Shown: one piece after another, positions 17,976-26,703 of the stretch
How positions within the stretch are numbered: the stretch's first letter is position 1
How the letters are laid out: every line of letters begins with the position of its first letter
Source: Marinilabilia rubra
GTDB taxonomy: Bacteria; Bacteroidota; Bacteroidia; Bacteroidales; Marinilabiliaceae
Direction of reading: 5' to 3'
Length of the DNA stretch: 64,000 nucleotides
Assembly: GCF_003121985.1 (NCBI RefSeq)
Contig: NZ_QEWP01000021.1
Span: 1-64,000 of the forward strand
The notes under the pieces: model-generated
Told to the model about the DNA's origin: nothing
Seen by the model: only the letters and a program-made list of their open reading frames with translations
The model's database searches: none
Position numbers and translations under genes: made by a program

Positions 17976-20900
17976 TCATTCTACAAAAACAATTTCCACC
18001 CTTCGATTTGCTTTTCTTCCTGCTTCAGTACTATTATCGCCAATGGGCTTAGATTCACCAAAATATTTGACTGAGATTCTATCATCAGAAATATTATGCC
18101 GAATGATATAAGCCTTTACAGCCATAGCCCTTAACCGGGAAAGAACCTTATTACTTTCTGAAGTTCCAATATTATCCGTATGTCCGTGTACCTCAATTTT
18201 CAAATCCTTACGGTTTCTCAAAAAAGTCACCACCCGTTGCAGTTCTGCTTTTGAAACATCAAGTATTTCAGCCTTGCCGGTTTCAAAGAATACATTATTC
18301 AATTTGATAGCTGATGATTGGCCTATTGGGATTAACTCCAGATTAACCCATATTGTATCACGCGTTTGAACATCTGTTAAATTTACATTTTCGCTCGACG
18401 AAAAATAACCATTCAGATTTGCATTAATGCTGTAATTAAGATCTGTATTAGCCTCTATGGCAAAAGCTCCCCCATCATTGGTATGCTTTTGATGCACTAT
18501 ATTGCCTGAATTTAAGTCGGTAATCTCTATAATTGACTGCATGGGTTGTTTGGTAATACCATGCATTGTTTTTCCTGCTATAATCACATTTCGTTTGGCA
18601 ATACCCTCGCCATATAAATTGCTTGATTTTAGCCAATCCTTATTGTCAACCCGCAACTGAATGAAGGCATTTTGCCGGCCTCTGACTTCCGGAGAAAAAG
18701 AAACGTTTACCCAAAGCGTATCGCCCGGAGAAAGGTTTCTGCTATTAGCTGTTGAGGCAATAGAAAAATTGCTTTTATGTTGAGTATTTATCCGCAGACC
18801 AGTTATAGAAAGCGGTTCTGTTCCTGTGTTTTTTATTAAGGGAACAATGGTGTCGCCAGATGAAAATACATTTATTGCCGGAAAATTAATTTGACCGGAG
18901 AGATGATCAAAGCCTTTCTCCATGCCTGTACCCTCTAACCGGCAGATATACTTTTTATCTCCGCTTACTATGACCAACTCCTCTGTATTCAGTCCTGTTT
19001 TTAGCGGGGTGAAACGCAACTCAACCTCAGATTTCTCCATGGCTTTAATTGCAAAACCTCCAGGGGCTGAAACCAGGCTAAAACATGAGTTATCACTTTC
19101 AACATAGATGCTGTCAATAAAAACAGGATACTTTCCGGAATTATTAATGATGTCAGAAAAAATATCTTCTACAGGAATTTGAAGATATTGCTTAGGAAAG
19201 GTAATTTTTTCTGCTACCCCCGGCTCAGGGGATAATACATTAAAAAAAGGCGTAACATCGGTATCAAGTTTCTTTTTTATCTCTAGTGAAGAAGTTTTCA
19301 AAAGGTCCTCTAATTCCAGAGAAGCAATAACATTATCACATGTTATTAAGACGGAAGATTCATTGGGTGATACATCAATTTTTTTAATAAGGTCTGACTG
19401 AACAAAAAACTTATCAGCTGCTCTTTTGCTATATAAATCCAAAATTACAAGAGAATCTTTTTGGAGAAAAAGAAATTTATCTGATTCCGGGAAAAACTGG
19501 TATTGAGCAACGTCTTTATGAGGTTTTGAGTACAACACTTCACGGGTAGAAATATCTGTAATAGTCAAGCTATCACTTGTAATTTGTGCAATGGATAAAC
19601 CACTGGGTGATATGTCAAATTCGTTTTGCTTTTTAAATGAAAAAACCCGATTCCCATTTTTTAAATAGTAAATATTATAATTCAGGGTATCTTGTGTAAT
19701 AACAAATCGCGGACAATCTGAGAACTGATAAAAGGATTCACCTTCCAGGTTAAGCTCTAAAGATTTTGATTTTAAATTATAAAGCTGTGTACTATTGGTG
19801 TTTGACACCGCTAAAATGGATCTTGTCCGGTGCAAAATGGATTTTTGAAATGATGGGCCAGTATTTATGGAAAACTCTTTTTTAGAGGTTCCTGTTTTAA
19901 AAACATGAAGCTTAGACTTTTTTCTGGCAATACTATAATTGATCTTGGGAGAGCTGGTAACATCTATAAATCTTGAATCTTCCGCGTGTGACAAATAATG
20001 AAAATTATTTAAGGTCACATAAAGTTCTTTGTTATTGACATGAGTGAGTGAAGTGAGGTTTTTCCCCTCCCCCAGCGGCATTTCTTTCATTAGTAAACCA
20101 TTCCGGTTAGTATATACCTTAATGCTATCAGAAGTTACATCGACTACCCGGTTAAATCCGGGCATATAAGCATAATCTCCTTCAAAGACCTGTTCAAATG
20201 TGTTTCCTGGTTTTCCAGTTTTGGCACTCCAACTCTTTAATGTTCCGTCTGTTGACAAACTAAGAATTTCGTTACCTGATTTACTGTAGCATGCTGATTG
20301 AAAAGAAGAGCCATCATCTATAGAAACAGGAGCAGTGAGTAAATTGCCAAAAGTTATATCGCCTGAAACAACACCTTTTATTCTAATAGAGTCATTTAAT
20401 GCAACAGCCTTCCAATTTTTCTCATAGCCAGTCGCTGACCCTATTGATAGCCATTTGTTGTCACCTTTTATCTGATAAAACAAATCAACAGGTTTCGACT
20501 TGGTAATTCCACTCCATGTAACGGGCACTTTTTCTCCCCTGGTATATTCTTCTCCACCAACCGGATTCGTTAAAACTAATTTTTCCCGCCCCTGTGACGA
20601 TGCATTCACATAAACATCAGGGCAACCTTTACTTTTAATAGTGTATTTTGCAGCGGCCTGAATACTGTCATTAGGCAAAAATGATAATTCAAGCAGATTT
20701 AATTCATTTGCTTTTGAAGTAAGGGGAAAAGTTCCCGGCTTAATTCCGAAAAAGGCAGGGTTAGTGCTTTCGACGGAAGTAATATTAAGATCAACATTAT
20801 GTCCTTTTATAAAAACAGGTTCAAACGCGATGCCAGCTTGTTTGTCGTTACTAAAGCTAACTTGATCAGGCGATACTTCAATACGGCCCACCATTTTCCC

Positions 20901-21779
20901 GGGTATTTGGTATTGAAAAGAAAAGGTTTGCTGCCCTATCTTTAGTTGTGTTGATTTTTCCGGATGGCAGCTATAACGTGATTTCCATCTTATCTTACCA
21001 TAACTGTTTCCCTGGGACTTATTATATATTCTTTCAAAGGCCCAGTCAATCTCTTCTTCGCTGCTCAAATCACTGTAATAGTTTCCATCCGTTTCCAGCG
21101 AAATGTATTTCAACTGATTACTAATAGGCCTGTCAATCGTAATACAGTTGACCACTATTGAATCTGAATTGGCCAATGCTGCAACCCGCTTATCGTTTAC
21201 AAGGGCCATTCCATCACTAATAAAAATGATTAGCTTATTGTCAGACTTTCCTTTTTTAGCGATATCTATTAGTCCTGTATTTTTGGTAAAAAAAGCCGCT
21301 TCAAAACTGGTTCCTCCCAGTCCACTCAAACGATCAACAAAATTAATAAGTGTAGTGCAATTGTGGGTAAAGTCGCGATTTAAAGTTACTTCAGCATTAA
21401 ATGTGGCGATTGCCACTTCCGTTATTTCCAGCGGTAATTTTCGAATTATTTTCCTGGTACTTGCTTTGAGGATATCAAAACGCCGACCATTCATAGAACT
21501 CGAAACATCAAGAGCAAACACAACGGATAACGGCATTGCTTTTGGGTTAATAGAAGGTGGCTTGCTACTAATGGGCAAGATATTTTGGCCATTTTCAAAA
21601 ATAGATATACTATCCACCTTAAATTCTTCAGCATCGAAATCAACATCCAAGACCTCAATCTGTGCCTCAACCACAGGAAAATCGGAGGCATTCACATCCA
21701 CTAACCGATAAGTTTGTGCTCTACATAATCCTGCCAACAAGCTAAAGGTCAGCAATAATAGCAACTTAGATCTTTTCAA
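17976..21779 (-). CDS. VWA / beta-propeller / OmpA-like envelope protein
   Basis: A very large exported protein of 1267 residues. The order is: a signal peptide (residues 1-21, ending LCRAQ), a von Willebrand A domain from about 85 with the MIDAS motif DVSSS at 91-95, then a TNPVGGEEYTRGEKVPVTW domain. Next come WD40-like propeller repeats (ILSLSTDGTLKSWSAKTG and following), HYDIN/ASPM-like beta domains, and a carboxypeptidase-regulatory-like domain. An OmpA C-terminal domain ends the protein (EVHGHTDNIGTSESNKVLSRLRA), expected to bind peptidoglycan. The architecture suggests a peptidoglycan-anchored adhesion or scaffold protein in the periplasm or outer membrane. The role is not known and no operon partner is evident. 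Confidence 0.85.
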   Translation of the reverse strand: MKRSKLLLLLTFSLLAGLCRAQTYRLVDVNASDFPVVEAQIEVLDVDFDAEEFKVDSISIFENGQNILPISSKPPSINPKAMPLSVVFALDVSSSMNGRRFDILKASTRKIIRKLPLEITEVAIATFNAEVTLNRDFTHNCTTLINFVDRLSGLGGTSFEAAFFTKNTGLIDIAKKGKSDNKLIIFISDGMALVNDKRVAALANSDSIVVNCITIDRPISNQLKYISLETDGNYYSDLSSEEEIDWAFERIYNKSQGNSYGKIRWKSRYSCHPEKSTQLKIGQQTFSFQYQIPGKMVGRIEVSPDQVSFSNDKQAGIAFEPVFIKGHNVDLNITSVESTNPAFFGIKPGTFPLTSKANELNLLELSFLPNDSIQAAAKYTIKSKGCPDVYVNASSQGREKLVLTNPVGGEEYTRGEKVPVTWSGITKSKPVDLFYQIKGDNKWLSIGSATGYEKNWKAVALNDSIRIKGVVSGDITFGNLLTAPVSIDDGSSFQSACYSKSGNEILSLSTDGTLKSWSAKTGKPGNTFEQVFEGDYAYMPGFNRVVDVTSDSIKVYTNRNGLLMKEMPLGEGKNLTSLTHVNNKELYVTLNNFHYLSHAEDSRFIDVTSSPKINYSIARKKSKLHVFKTGTSKKEFSINTGPSFQKSILHRTRSILAVSNTNSTQLYNLKSKSLELNLEGESFYQFSDCPRFVITQDTLNYNIYYLKNGNRVFSFKKQNEFDISPSGLSIAQITSDSLTITDISTREVLYSKPHKDVAQYQFFPESDKFLFLQKDSLVILDLYSKRAADKFFVQSDLIKKIDVSPNESSVLITCDNVIASLELEDLLKTSSLEIKKKLDTDVTPFFNVLSPEPGVAEKITFPKQYLQIPVEDIFSDIINNSGKYPVFIDSIYVESDNSCFSLVSAPGGFAIKAMEKSEVELRFTPLKTGLNTEELVIVSGDKKYICRLEGTGMEKGFDHLSGQINFPAINVFSSGDTIVPLIKNTGTEPLSITGLRINTQHKSNFSIASTANSRNLSPGDTLWVNVSFSPEVRGRQNAFIQLRVDNKDWLKSSNLYGEGIAKRNVIIAGKTMHGITKQPMQSIIEITDLNSGNIVHQKHTNDGGAFAIEANTDLNYSINANLNGYFSSSENVNLTDVQTRDTIWVNLELIPIGQSSAIKLNNVFFETGKAEILDVSKAELQRVVTFLRNRKDLKIEVHGHTDNIGTSESNKVLSRLRAMAVKAYIIRHNISDDRISVKYFGESKPIGDNSTEAGRKANRRVEIVFVE

Positions 21780-21928
21780 AAAAACACTATTTAATCAATA
21801 GAAAAACATAATAATTCAAGACTTGATTTCCTATGCCCGATGAAGCTTCGCCTTTTTCAAATATTTAGCATCAAGCTACTGATTCGTCTCCACCTTGATA
21901 CAATCTACGCCGAGCGGCAGCCCTTTAA

Positions 21929-22963
21929 TTACTCAACACTCCTGACCTTTACCCCATATGCCCTTTGAGGGTTCTTGACCAGCAGTAAATCAATATCTTC
22001 CTGAGAAAATCCATTTTCCTTCAGTGCCGGAATTAAATGTTCAAAGATATCGGTATAACCACGATAATCACCTCCATTTTCCTGACCTACATTGTACCAG
22101 CCAGAATCATGAGAAATCAATACTTTATCCAATACATTTTCATTTTTCAAGGCTGTTAAACGGTCAACAAACCAATCTACATTACCTGTATTTGAAGAAA
22201 AACCGGAATCAATATAACGCAAATTATCAATAGAGATCCAGGCTCCCTGTCTCGCAGCTTTAATATGACCTGGCAAAGTACCTGCCTGAGCATGTGTCCA
22301 GACAAACGCTTCAGGAGAAACGCCTTCTTCTTTCAGAATTTTTAATTGCGAAAATGCCGGCCCGTCCGGTCCGGTATGCGAAACGATTGTCAACCCCGTT
22401 GCTTTATGGGCAATGGCAGCTGCTCTAATAATCTTATTATGCATCGCAGAAAGAGTATCGTTTCTGTCTACCGCTACTTTTATAAAGCCCGGATATATCC
22501 CTGTTCCCTCAATTCCATTTTGAAATTCATCGATCCAGACCCGGGCAATTTCTTCTGCAGAATCTTCAAAGGCATGTTTGGGAACAAATTTATTGTTTCC
22601 GGCACCATAGTAACCCGTATTGGTCACAATATCGATTCCGCTTTTTTCAGATAACTCTTTTAGAACGATGGGGTCGCGTCCAAGAAAAGCGGGCGTGCAG
22701 GCAAAAAATGTATTAACGCCTTTGTCTTTTGCTTCTAAAAAGAAAGGAAGGGCACGTTCAACAACCTTTGACTTATCCCATCGATGGGCTCCGGTGCTGT
22801 CAACTCCAATCCAGTCTACAATTACATGCTCATGAATTAACGAAACTCCCATTTCCTCAACAGGTATTTCGCCTTTGACGGTTATGAGTTTTTCACTATC
22901 AGAATCAGGGTTGCAACCTGAGATAATCAGGGTTAGAACCAATACAACCAAAACATTTTTCAT
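21929..22963 (-). CDS. Phosphotriesterase-family metal-dependent hydrolase, lipoprotein
   Basis: A 344-residue exported protein with a lipobox (LIISGC, Cys17) and an amidohydrolase-type TIM barrel of the phosphotriesterase family. Metal ligands are recognisable. The HxH pair His44/His46 lies in LIHEHVIVDW, the bridging Lys probably in GFIKVAVDRN, the two later His in TIVSHTGPDG and FVWTHAQAG, and the Asp in LISHDSGWY. Family members hydrolyse lactones, phosphotriesters or related esters; the substrate here is unknown. The membrane anchor is a less common feature for the family. It is transcribed alone, with repeats on both flanks. Confidence 0.88.
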   Translation of the reverse strand: MKNVLVVLVLTLIISGCNPDSDSEKLITVKGEIPVEEMGVSLIHEHVIVDWIGVDSTGAHRWDKSKVVERALPFFLEAKDKGVNTFFACTPAFLGRDPIVLKELSEKSGIDIVTNTGYYGAGNNKFVPKHAFEDSAEEIARVWIDEFQNGIEGTGIYPGFIKVAVDRNDTLSAMHNKIIRAAAIAHKATGLTIVSHTGPDGPAFSQLKILKEEGVSPEAFVWTHAQAGTLPGHIKAARQGAWISIDNLRYIDSGFSSNTGNVDWFVDRLTALKNENVLDKVLISHDSGWYNVGQENGGDYRGYTDIFEHLIPALKENGFSQEDIDLLLVKNPQRAYGVKVRSVE

Positions 22964-23145
22964 AACGCATTTTTTACAGATTCCAGAGTTTGGTAGCGGC
23001 GTTGGTTTTGTCTTAACAAAAAGCCCTAAACCACCTCTTTTAATTGAAGTTGCAAATTGCTTTTTTGTTCGATGCTGGTGTAATTTGGGCCGGGCGGAGG
23101 TATTGTCATTATATCATTGGCTAAATTGTTACCTAGAAAAGCATA

Positions 23146-24024
23146 TCAGTCATTAACCCTTCCATAAAGCCATCTCACAGATATGGGAATTCCCAGTTTT
23201 GTTCGAATAAATTTACCATTATTTATACCCGGATACCAATTTGGCATCGATTTAAGCGTTTCTAGAACAGTGCTGTCAAGTGGCGGATCAATTCCTTTAT
23301 TTAGTTTGATGTTACCGAGAGAGCCATCCTTTTCTACAATCAGCTCAAAAACCATCCATCCTGAATACCCATTATCCAATAAAACTTCAGGCATCTTGTA
23401 ATTATCCAGAAAGTATTCCCTGACTGAGAAGGTGTAGACTGAATCTGCATAATTTCTCATTGATGGTGTTATCTCAGGCATGAGATACAAAGTAGTATCA
23501 GAACTCTGCACACAAGAATCTTGCTTGATTTTCCTCAATTTATACAATTCCTTCTTGGTCTCTATCAGAGCTTTTTCTCTATTTTCAATGGATAATCTTT
23601 TGTGCAGATCTACTTTTTTTTGATCTAAACCTGAAGGAGGAGGTGGAGGAGGCCAAAAATATTCGTTTCTTTCCGGGTGTTTTAAGCTCCTGCTCAGACC
23701 ACAGTCATTAACTCTATAGTCTCCCTTATATTTCTTGCTATAAATCAACCAATCTCCGAGCTCATCAATAAAAGGATAGCAATAATAGTTATTTTCGAAC
23801 TCAACAATCTGCCCTTGCTTCAAATTCCCCTTGAATATTTCCTCTACTCTTAATGTAAAAGTCTTTTGATCACCACTTATATCAAGCACTTCACCAATTA
23901 TCACATTGTCGGACAAATCAAACTCCTCTTGTTGGGCTACTTCCAGACGTTTGGGAGGTGGACAATCACAAGCCTCTGCATTTGTCCAAAGAAGAATCAG
24001 TATTGTTAAAGAAATGATTTTCAT
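23146..24024 (-). CDS. TIMP/NTR-like domain fused to TonB C-terminal domain
   Basis: A 292-residue exported protein. After a signal peptide (residues 1-18) the mature chain begins with Cys19-Asp-Cys21, the CxC start typical of netrin/TIMP-like domains. The following pattern fits that fold: VIIGEVLDISG, IFKGNLKQGQIVEF, GDWLIYSKKY, and VNDCGLSRSL. A proline run (PPPPPP near residue 125) and a charged linker lead to a TonB C-terminal-like domain. That part includes GYSGWMVFELIVEKDGSLGNI and ends with the IPISVRW strand. The fusion has no membrane helix, so it is not a classical energy transducer. Function unknown. Confidence 0.7.
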   Translation of the reverse strand: MKIISLTILILLWTNAEACDCPPPKRLEVAQQEEFDLSDNVIIGEVLDISGDQKTFTLRVEEIFKGNLKQGQIVEFENNYYCYPFIDELGDWLIYSKKYKGDYRVNDCGLSRSLKHPERNEYFWPPPPPPSGLDQKKVDLHKRLSIENREKALIETKKELYKLRKIKQDSCVQSSDTTLYLMPEITPSMRNYADSVYTFSVREYFLDNYKMPEVLLDNGYSGWMVFELIVEKDGSLGNIKLNKGIDPPLDSTVLETLKSMPNWYPGINNGKFIRTKLGIPISVRWLYGRVND

Positions 24025-24364
24025 TTATGCCTGTTTTAATTCAAAAATAGATTGAATTCTCTGAACTTTATGCCCAGTGAGGTCTGTGACTTCGTCGTAT
24101 TCAAATCACTAATTCGTTTGATTGCAGTTACATACTTCAAATTGTTTTCAGCGTAGATGCAATCTACGTCGAGCGGGGGTAAGTAGAGACGCACGGCCGT
24201 GCGTCTTTAACCTCTATCCGCATGGGTATCATATAACCTTCCTAAATAAATAGAATTGTCACACCTCTGTCTAACAACTCATTCATATTGCAGCATTTGA
24301 CCTTCATGTTCCTTTGTTAACTAAAGTTGCAAACTTCAGAATTGTTCTGCCGTAGATACTATCT
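24025..24364. other. Intergenic region with degenerate repeats
   Basis: About 340 bp with no gene. It holds the second 20-bp palindrome (24187-24206) and two copies of a GTAGATNCAATCTACGNCGAGCGG-like motif (near 24155 and 24350). Related motifs lie near 17893 and 21898. They look like decayed dispersed repeats. Confidence 0.4.
24187..24206. repeat. 20-bp perfect palindrome, copy 2
   Basis: Identical to 17761-17780 (AGACGCACGGCCGTGCGTCT), again preceded by GTAG and followed by TTAAC. Confidence 0.75.
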
Positions 24365-24709
24365 ATGCTGAGCAGGTACGGATGGAAGGCTATTACACCT
24401 ATTCTTATTCGTTTTCCCTCCCCGAATCTACCAAAAAACCCAAACATTCGAAAAACTTTTGATTGGATGCCAGGTAATTTTGAGTGGAGTCATCCCCAAT
24501 ATCCAAAAAACAGGTGCAACAGGGTAACTTCAGTTGCGGAAACCTTCCCTCACGTGCGCAGCAAAGGATCCACCCGGGAGAAAACCGTCTCGCACGCGCA
24601 TTTCAAGCTGTCCTCCACAGTGAAGATGGTCTCGCACACGTGCAACAGGCTTACCACGATGGCAGAAAGCTTCCCGCAGGCTTGCGAGACCCTTTCCACA
24701 CTGGAATAA
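24365..24709 (+). CDS. Possible repeat-encoded ORF upstream of DUF6261 gene
   Basis: An open frame of 114 residues whose second half is built on a tandem degenerate repeat of 42 bp (14 residues, two heptads). Four units run 24527-24568, 24569-24610, 24611-24652 and 24653-24694, with a partial fifth. Heptads alternate between types such as VAETFPH, REKTVSH, TVKMVSH, MAESFPQ and types such as AHFKLSS, TCNRLTT, ACETLST. The minus strand is also open here. The start context is poor, and whether either strand is translated is uncertain. It could be a decayed or phase-variable repeat locus associated with the DUF6261 gene that follows. Confidence 0.3.
   Translation: MLSRYGWKAITPILIRFPSPNLPKNPNIRKTFDWMPGNFEWSHPQYPKNRCNRVTSVAETFPHVRSKGSTREKTVSHAHFKLSSTVKMVSHTCNRLTTMAESFPQACETLSTLE
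24527..24709. repeat. Degenerate 42-bp tandem repeat tract
   Basis: Four full units and one partial unit of exactly 42 bp, GC-richer than the flanks, alternating CTCGCACxCG- and TTCCC-containing segments. The spacing is constant, with no indels, which preserves reading frame on both strands. Confidence 0.65.
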
Positions 24710-24857
24710 GGCTTATTGCCCAAGTGTTTTGCCACCTCCTCCACTGAGGGGAACATCAAGCTCCCCAAAAAGGCTGGCCGAAAAAAAATAAAATGGCTGT
24801 CACATCAGTTGCTACCTATGTTTCATCAACAAAAAACATGACTATAATCATAAATAA

Positions 24858-24899
24858 TTTGTTACTTACAAGAATGTTATTTATATTGCGTCTGCCTAT
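24858..24899 (+). promoter_or_regulatory. Probable promoter of the DUF6261 gene
   Basis: TTTG (24858-24861) and TATATTGC (24892-24899) are separated by about 30 bp when read strictly. The -7 box is only a partial match to TAnnTTTG. The start codon lies 24 nt downstream. Weak call. Confidence 0.3.
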
Positions 24900-24923
24900 A
24901 AAACCTTAATAACTAACCATGTT

Positions 24924-25655
24924 ATGACAGATACAGTTTTATTTAAACACTATCGCAACAGTGAATTCGTCCAATACGTAAAGAACGCATTGGCAATTAT
25001 TTCATCTTCCAATCCTGAAGAATTAAAGGTAAAAGAGCAATTCGATGCCACGAATGATCCTTTCCAGGAACTTAGCAGTCTCTTTAAGAAAGAACTTGGA
25101 AGCGACATCACAATTGAGCTTCAGGAGATTGACAGAAGACGTGACGATGCATTGAATGGCATTAGCGCCAATCTGGAGTCGTTAACTTACCATTTTAAAG
25201 AGGAGATTCGCACCAGCGCCTTCGAACTCATCGAATCTATTAAACTTCATGGCAGTGGACTGGCACGTCTGCCCTATCAATCTGAGACAAGTGTCATAAG
25301 CAGTATTATCCGTAAATGGCAATCAGAGGAAGAAAAGAAACAGGCTCTTCAAAATCTGGGTCTCGAAGCCTGGGTGACAGAACTGGAAAATGCCAACAAA
25401 TTGTTCGATGAGCGATTTCTGGCGCGCATTCGGGAACAGGCCAATGATCCTGAAATCACTGTTGCTACTTTGAGAAAGGAGACCACCGAAGCATTCCGGA
25501 CACTCCAGGAGCACCTTGATGCACATGCACTTCTCACCCCTGATGAAAAATATGATAAACTCATAAAGGAGCTAAATACCCTAACCGAAAGCTATAATCA
25601 AACGGTACTGGAAAGGGTTGCAAGCAATGAACAAGAAGTAACTGAAAACGAATAA
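24924..25655 (+). CDS. DUF6261 family protein
   Basis: A 243-residue cytoplasmic-looking protein of the Bacteroidota-restricted DUF6261 family. It has no signal peptide or membrane segment. The sequence is predominantly alpha-helical and charged, with segments such as ELQEIDRRRDDALNGI, EEIRTSAFELIESIKLHG and a long C-terminal helical stretch LTPDEKYDKLIKELNTLTESYNQ. The helical character suggests a bundle. Function unknown. It is preceded by a tandem repeat tract and followed by a strong terminator and GC-rich dispersed repeats, so it is probably monocistronic. Confidence 0.8.
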   Translation: MTDTVLFKHYRNSEFVQYVKNALAIISSSNPEELKVKEQFDATNDPFQELSSLFKKELGSDITIELQEIDRRRDDALNGISANLESLTYHFKEEIRTSAFELIESIKLHGSGLARLPYQSETSVISSIIRKWQSEEEKKQALQNLGLEAWVTELENANKLFDERFLARIREQANDPEITVATLRKETTEAFRTLQEHLDAHALLTPDEKYDKLIKELNTLTESYNQTVLERVASNEQEVTENE

Positions 25656-25692
25656 TTAACTATTTTTTTAACCAATAGGTTTTTATAGGCGC

Positions 25693-25727
25693 GCCGGGGA
25701 CTGTTTTTAGTTCCCGGCATTTTTTTA
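25693..25727 (+). terminator. Intrinsic terminator after DUF6261 gene
   Basis: A 10-bp stem (GCCGGGGACT with AGTTCCCGGC, one G-U pair), a short T-rich loop and an uninterrupted run of T residues downstream. A textbook intrinsic terminator. Confidence 0.85.
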
Positions 25728-25730
25728 ATA

Positions 25731-25834
25731 GTAGTAGTTGGCCCCTTATCAGGGACCTGGCAGGGTATAGCACTCTCCTGTCCCCCGGGATAAAACCCCG
25801 GGGTTATCAATGTTGGCCGCTTTCAGCGACAGAG
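25731..25834. repeat. GC-rich dispersed repeat, family 6, copy 1
   Basis: A 104-bp unit begins GTAGTAGTTGGCCCCTTATC and contains the hairpin CCCCGGGATAAAACCCCGGGG. It ends GGCCGCTTTCAGCGACAGAG. It is nearly identical to 25888-25991. Confidence 0.8.
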
Positions 25835-25887
25835 AGTGGCACATCCGGATGGTGGAGAGCCTTTTTGGAGAAGTGTCTGATAATTAA

Positions 25888-25991
25888 GTAGTAGTTGGCC
25901 CCTTATCAGGGACCTGGCGGGGTATAGCACTCTACTGTCCCCCGGGATAAACCCCCGGGGTTATCAATGTTGGCCGCTTTCAGCGACAGAG
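25888..25991. repeat. GC-rich dispersed repeat, family 6, copy 2
   Basis: Second tandemly placed copy of the 104-bp unit, differing from copy 1 at only a few positions. An inverted partial end (GGTCCCTGATAAGGGGCC) follows at 26037-26056, so the pair lies between inverted CCTTATCAGGGAC ends. Confidence 0.8.
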
Positions 25992-26108
25992 GGGCTCATT
26001 TGTAAAGGTAAAGCAGATGCTACATAAAACTCCGTGGGTCCCTGATAAGGGGCCAAGCTCAATAACCCCGGAGACACTTTTCCGGGGGAAATGATCAGCC
26101 ACAAGCAT

Positions 26109-26134
26109 AAAAAAAGGCTGCCCGATGGACAACC
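26109..26134 (-). terminator. Intrinsic terminator after RRM gene
   Basis: On the minus strand GGTTGTCC pairs with GGGCAGCC (with two G-U pairs) around a 3-nt loop, followed by seven T residues. Confidence 0.75.
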
Positions 26135-26146
26135 TCCTTAAGTTTT

Positions 26147-26446
26147 TTAATACCTGTTGCGGTAAGATCGATGGCCTCCATTTCCACCTCTGCTTCCAGA
26201 TTCTTCACGCGGACGGGCTTTTTTGACGACAATGTGGCTGCCATCTAATTCGATGTCGTCCAATTTCTCGATGGCAGTAGTAGCTTCGTCATCGTTAGAC
26301 ATTTCCACAAATCCGAAACGTTTAGAATTTCCGGTTTCGCGATCCATAATTACTTTGGCGGAGGTTACTTCCCCAAACTCGCCAAACATTTGCTCAAGGT
26401 CCTCACTTTTTGTGCGGGAGCTAAGCTTTGCTACAAAAATGTTCAT
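26147..26446 (-). CDS. RRM-domain RNA-binding protein
   Basis: A 99-residue single-RRM protein. RNP2 is NIFVAKL at residues 2-8 and RNP1 is KRFGFVEM near 43-50, with both aromatic RNA-contact residues of RNP1 kept. The C-terminus is a short glycine/arginine-rich tail (SGSRGGNGGHRSYRNRY), as in cyanobacterial and Bacteroidota RNA-binding proteins linked to cold response. It probably binds single-stranded RNA in the cytoplasm; the targets are unknown. It is monocistronic, with its own terminator. Confidence 0.92.
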   Translation of the reverse strand: MNIFVAKLSSRTKSEDLEQMFGEFGEVTSAKVIMDRETGNSKRFGFVEMSNDDEATTAIEKLDDIELDGSHIVVKKARPREESGSRGGNGGHRSYRNRY

Positions 26447-26703
26447 AATAAAAAAGAAATAATTAATAAATAAGGGTGATCAGATAAAAAATACAGCAAA
26501 GCTCATTCATTAGAAGTGCATTACAGTATTAATAAATCTAACTTCTATGCAATTTAAGATATTCATTAACCAATTGCACGAAAAAAAGACCCCTTTTTTG
26601 AAATTTATTGATTAGCAAGGGGGTATTCTTTGTGAAGAACAGGATTTCAGGGGTGATTTTCACATAACCCCCACAAAAAAAACATTGTCTAATCGGTCTT
26701 ACA

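Noticed and set aside
24550-24768. Minus-strand open frame in the tandem-repeat tract
   Set aside because: It is the mirror of the in-phase 42-bp repeats. Both strands are open because of repeat composition, and there is no start or promoter support.
25598-25810. Minus-strand frame across the terminator and family 6 repeat
   Set aside because: It spans a strong intrinsic terminator and repeat DNA and is a composition artefact.
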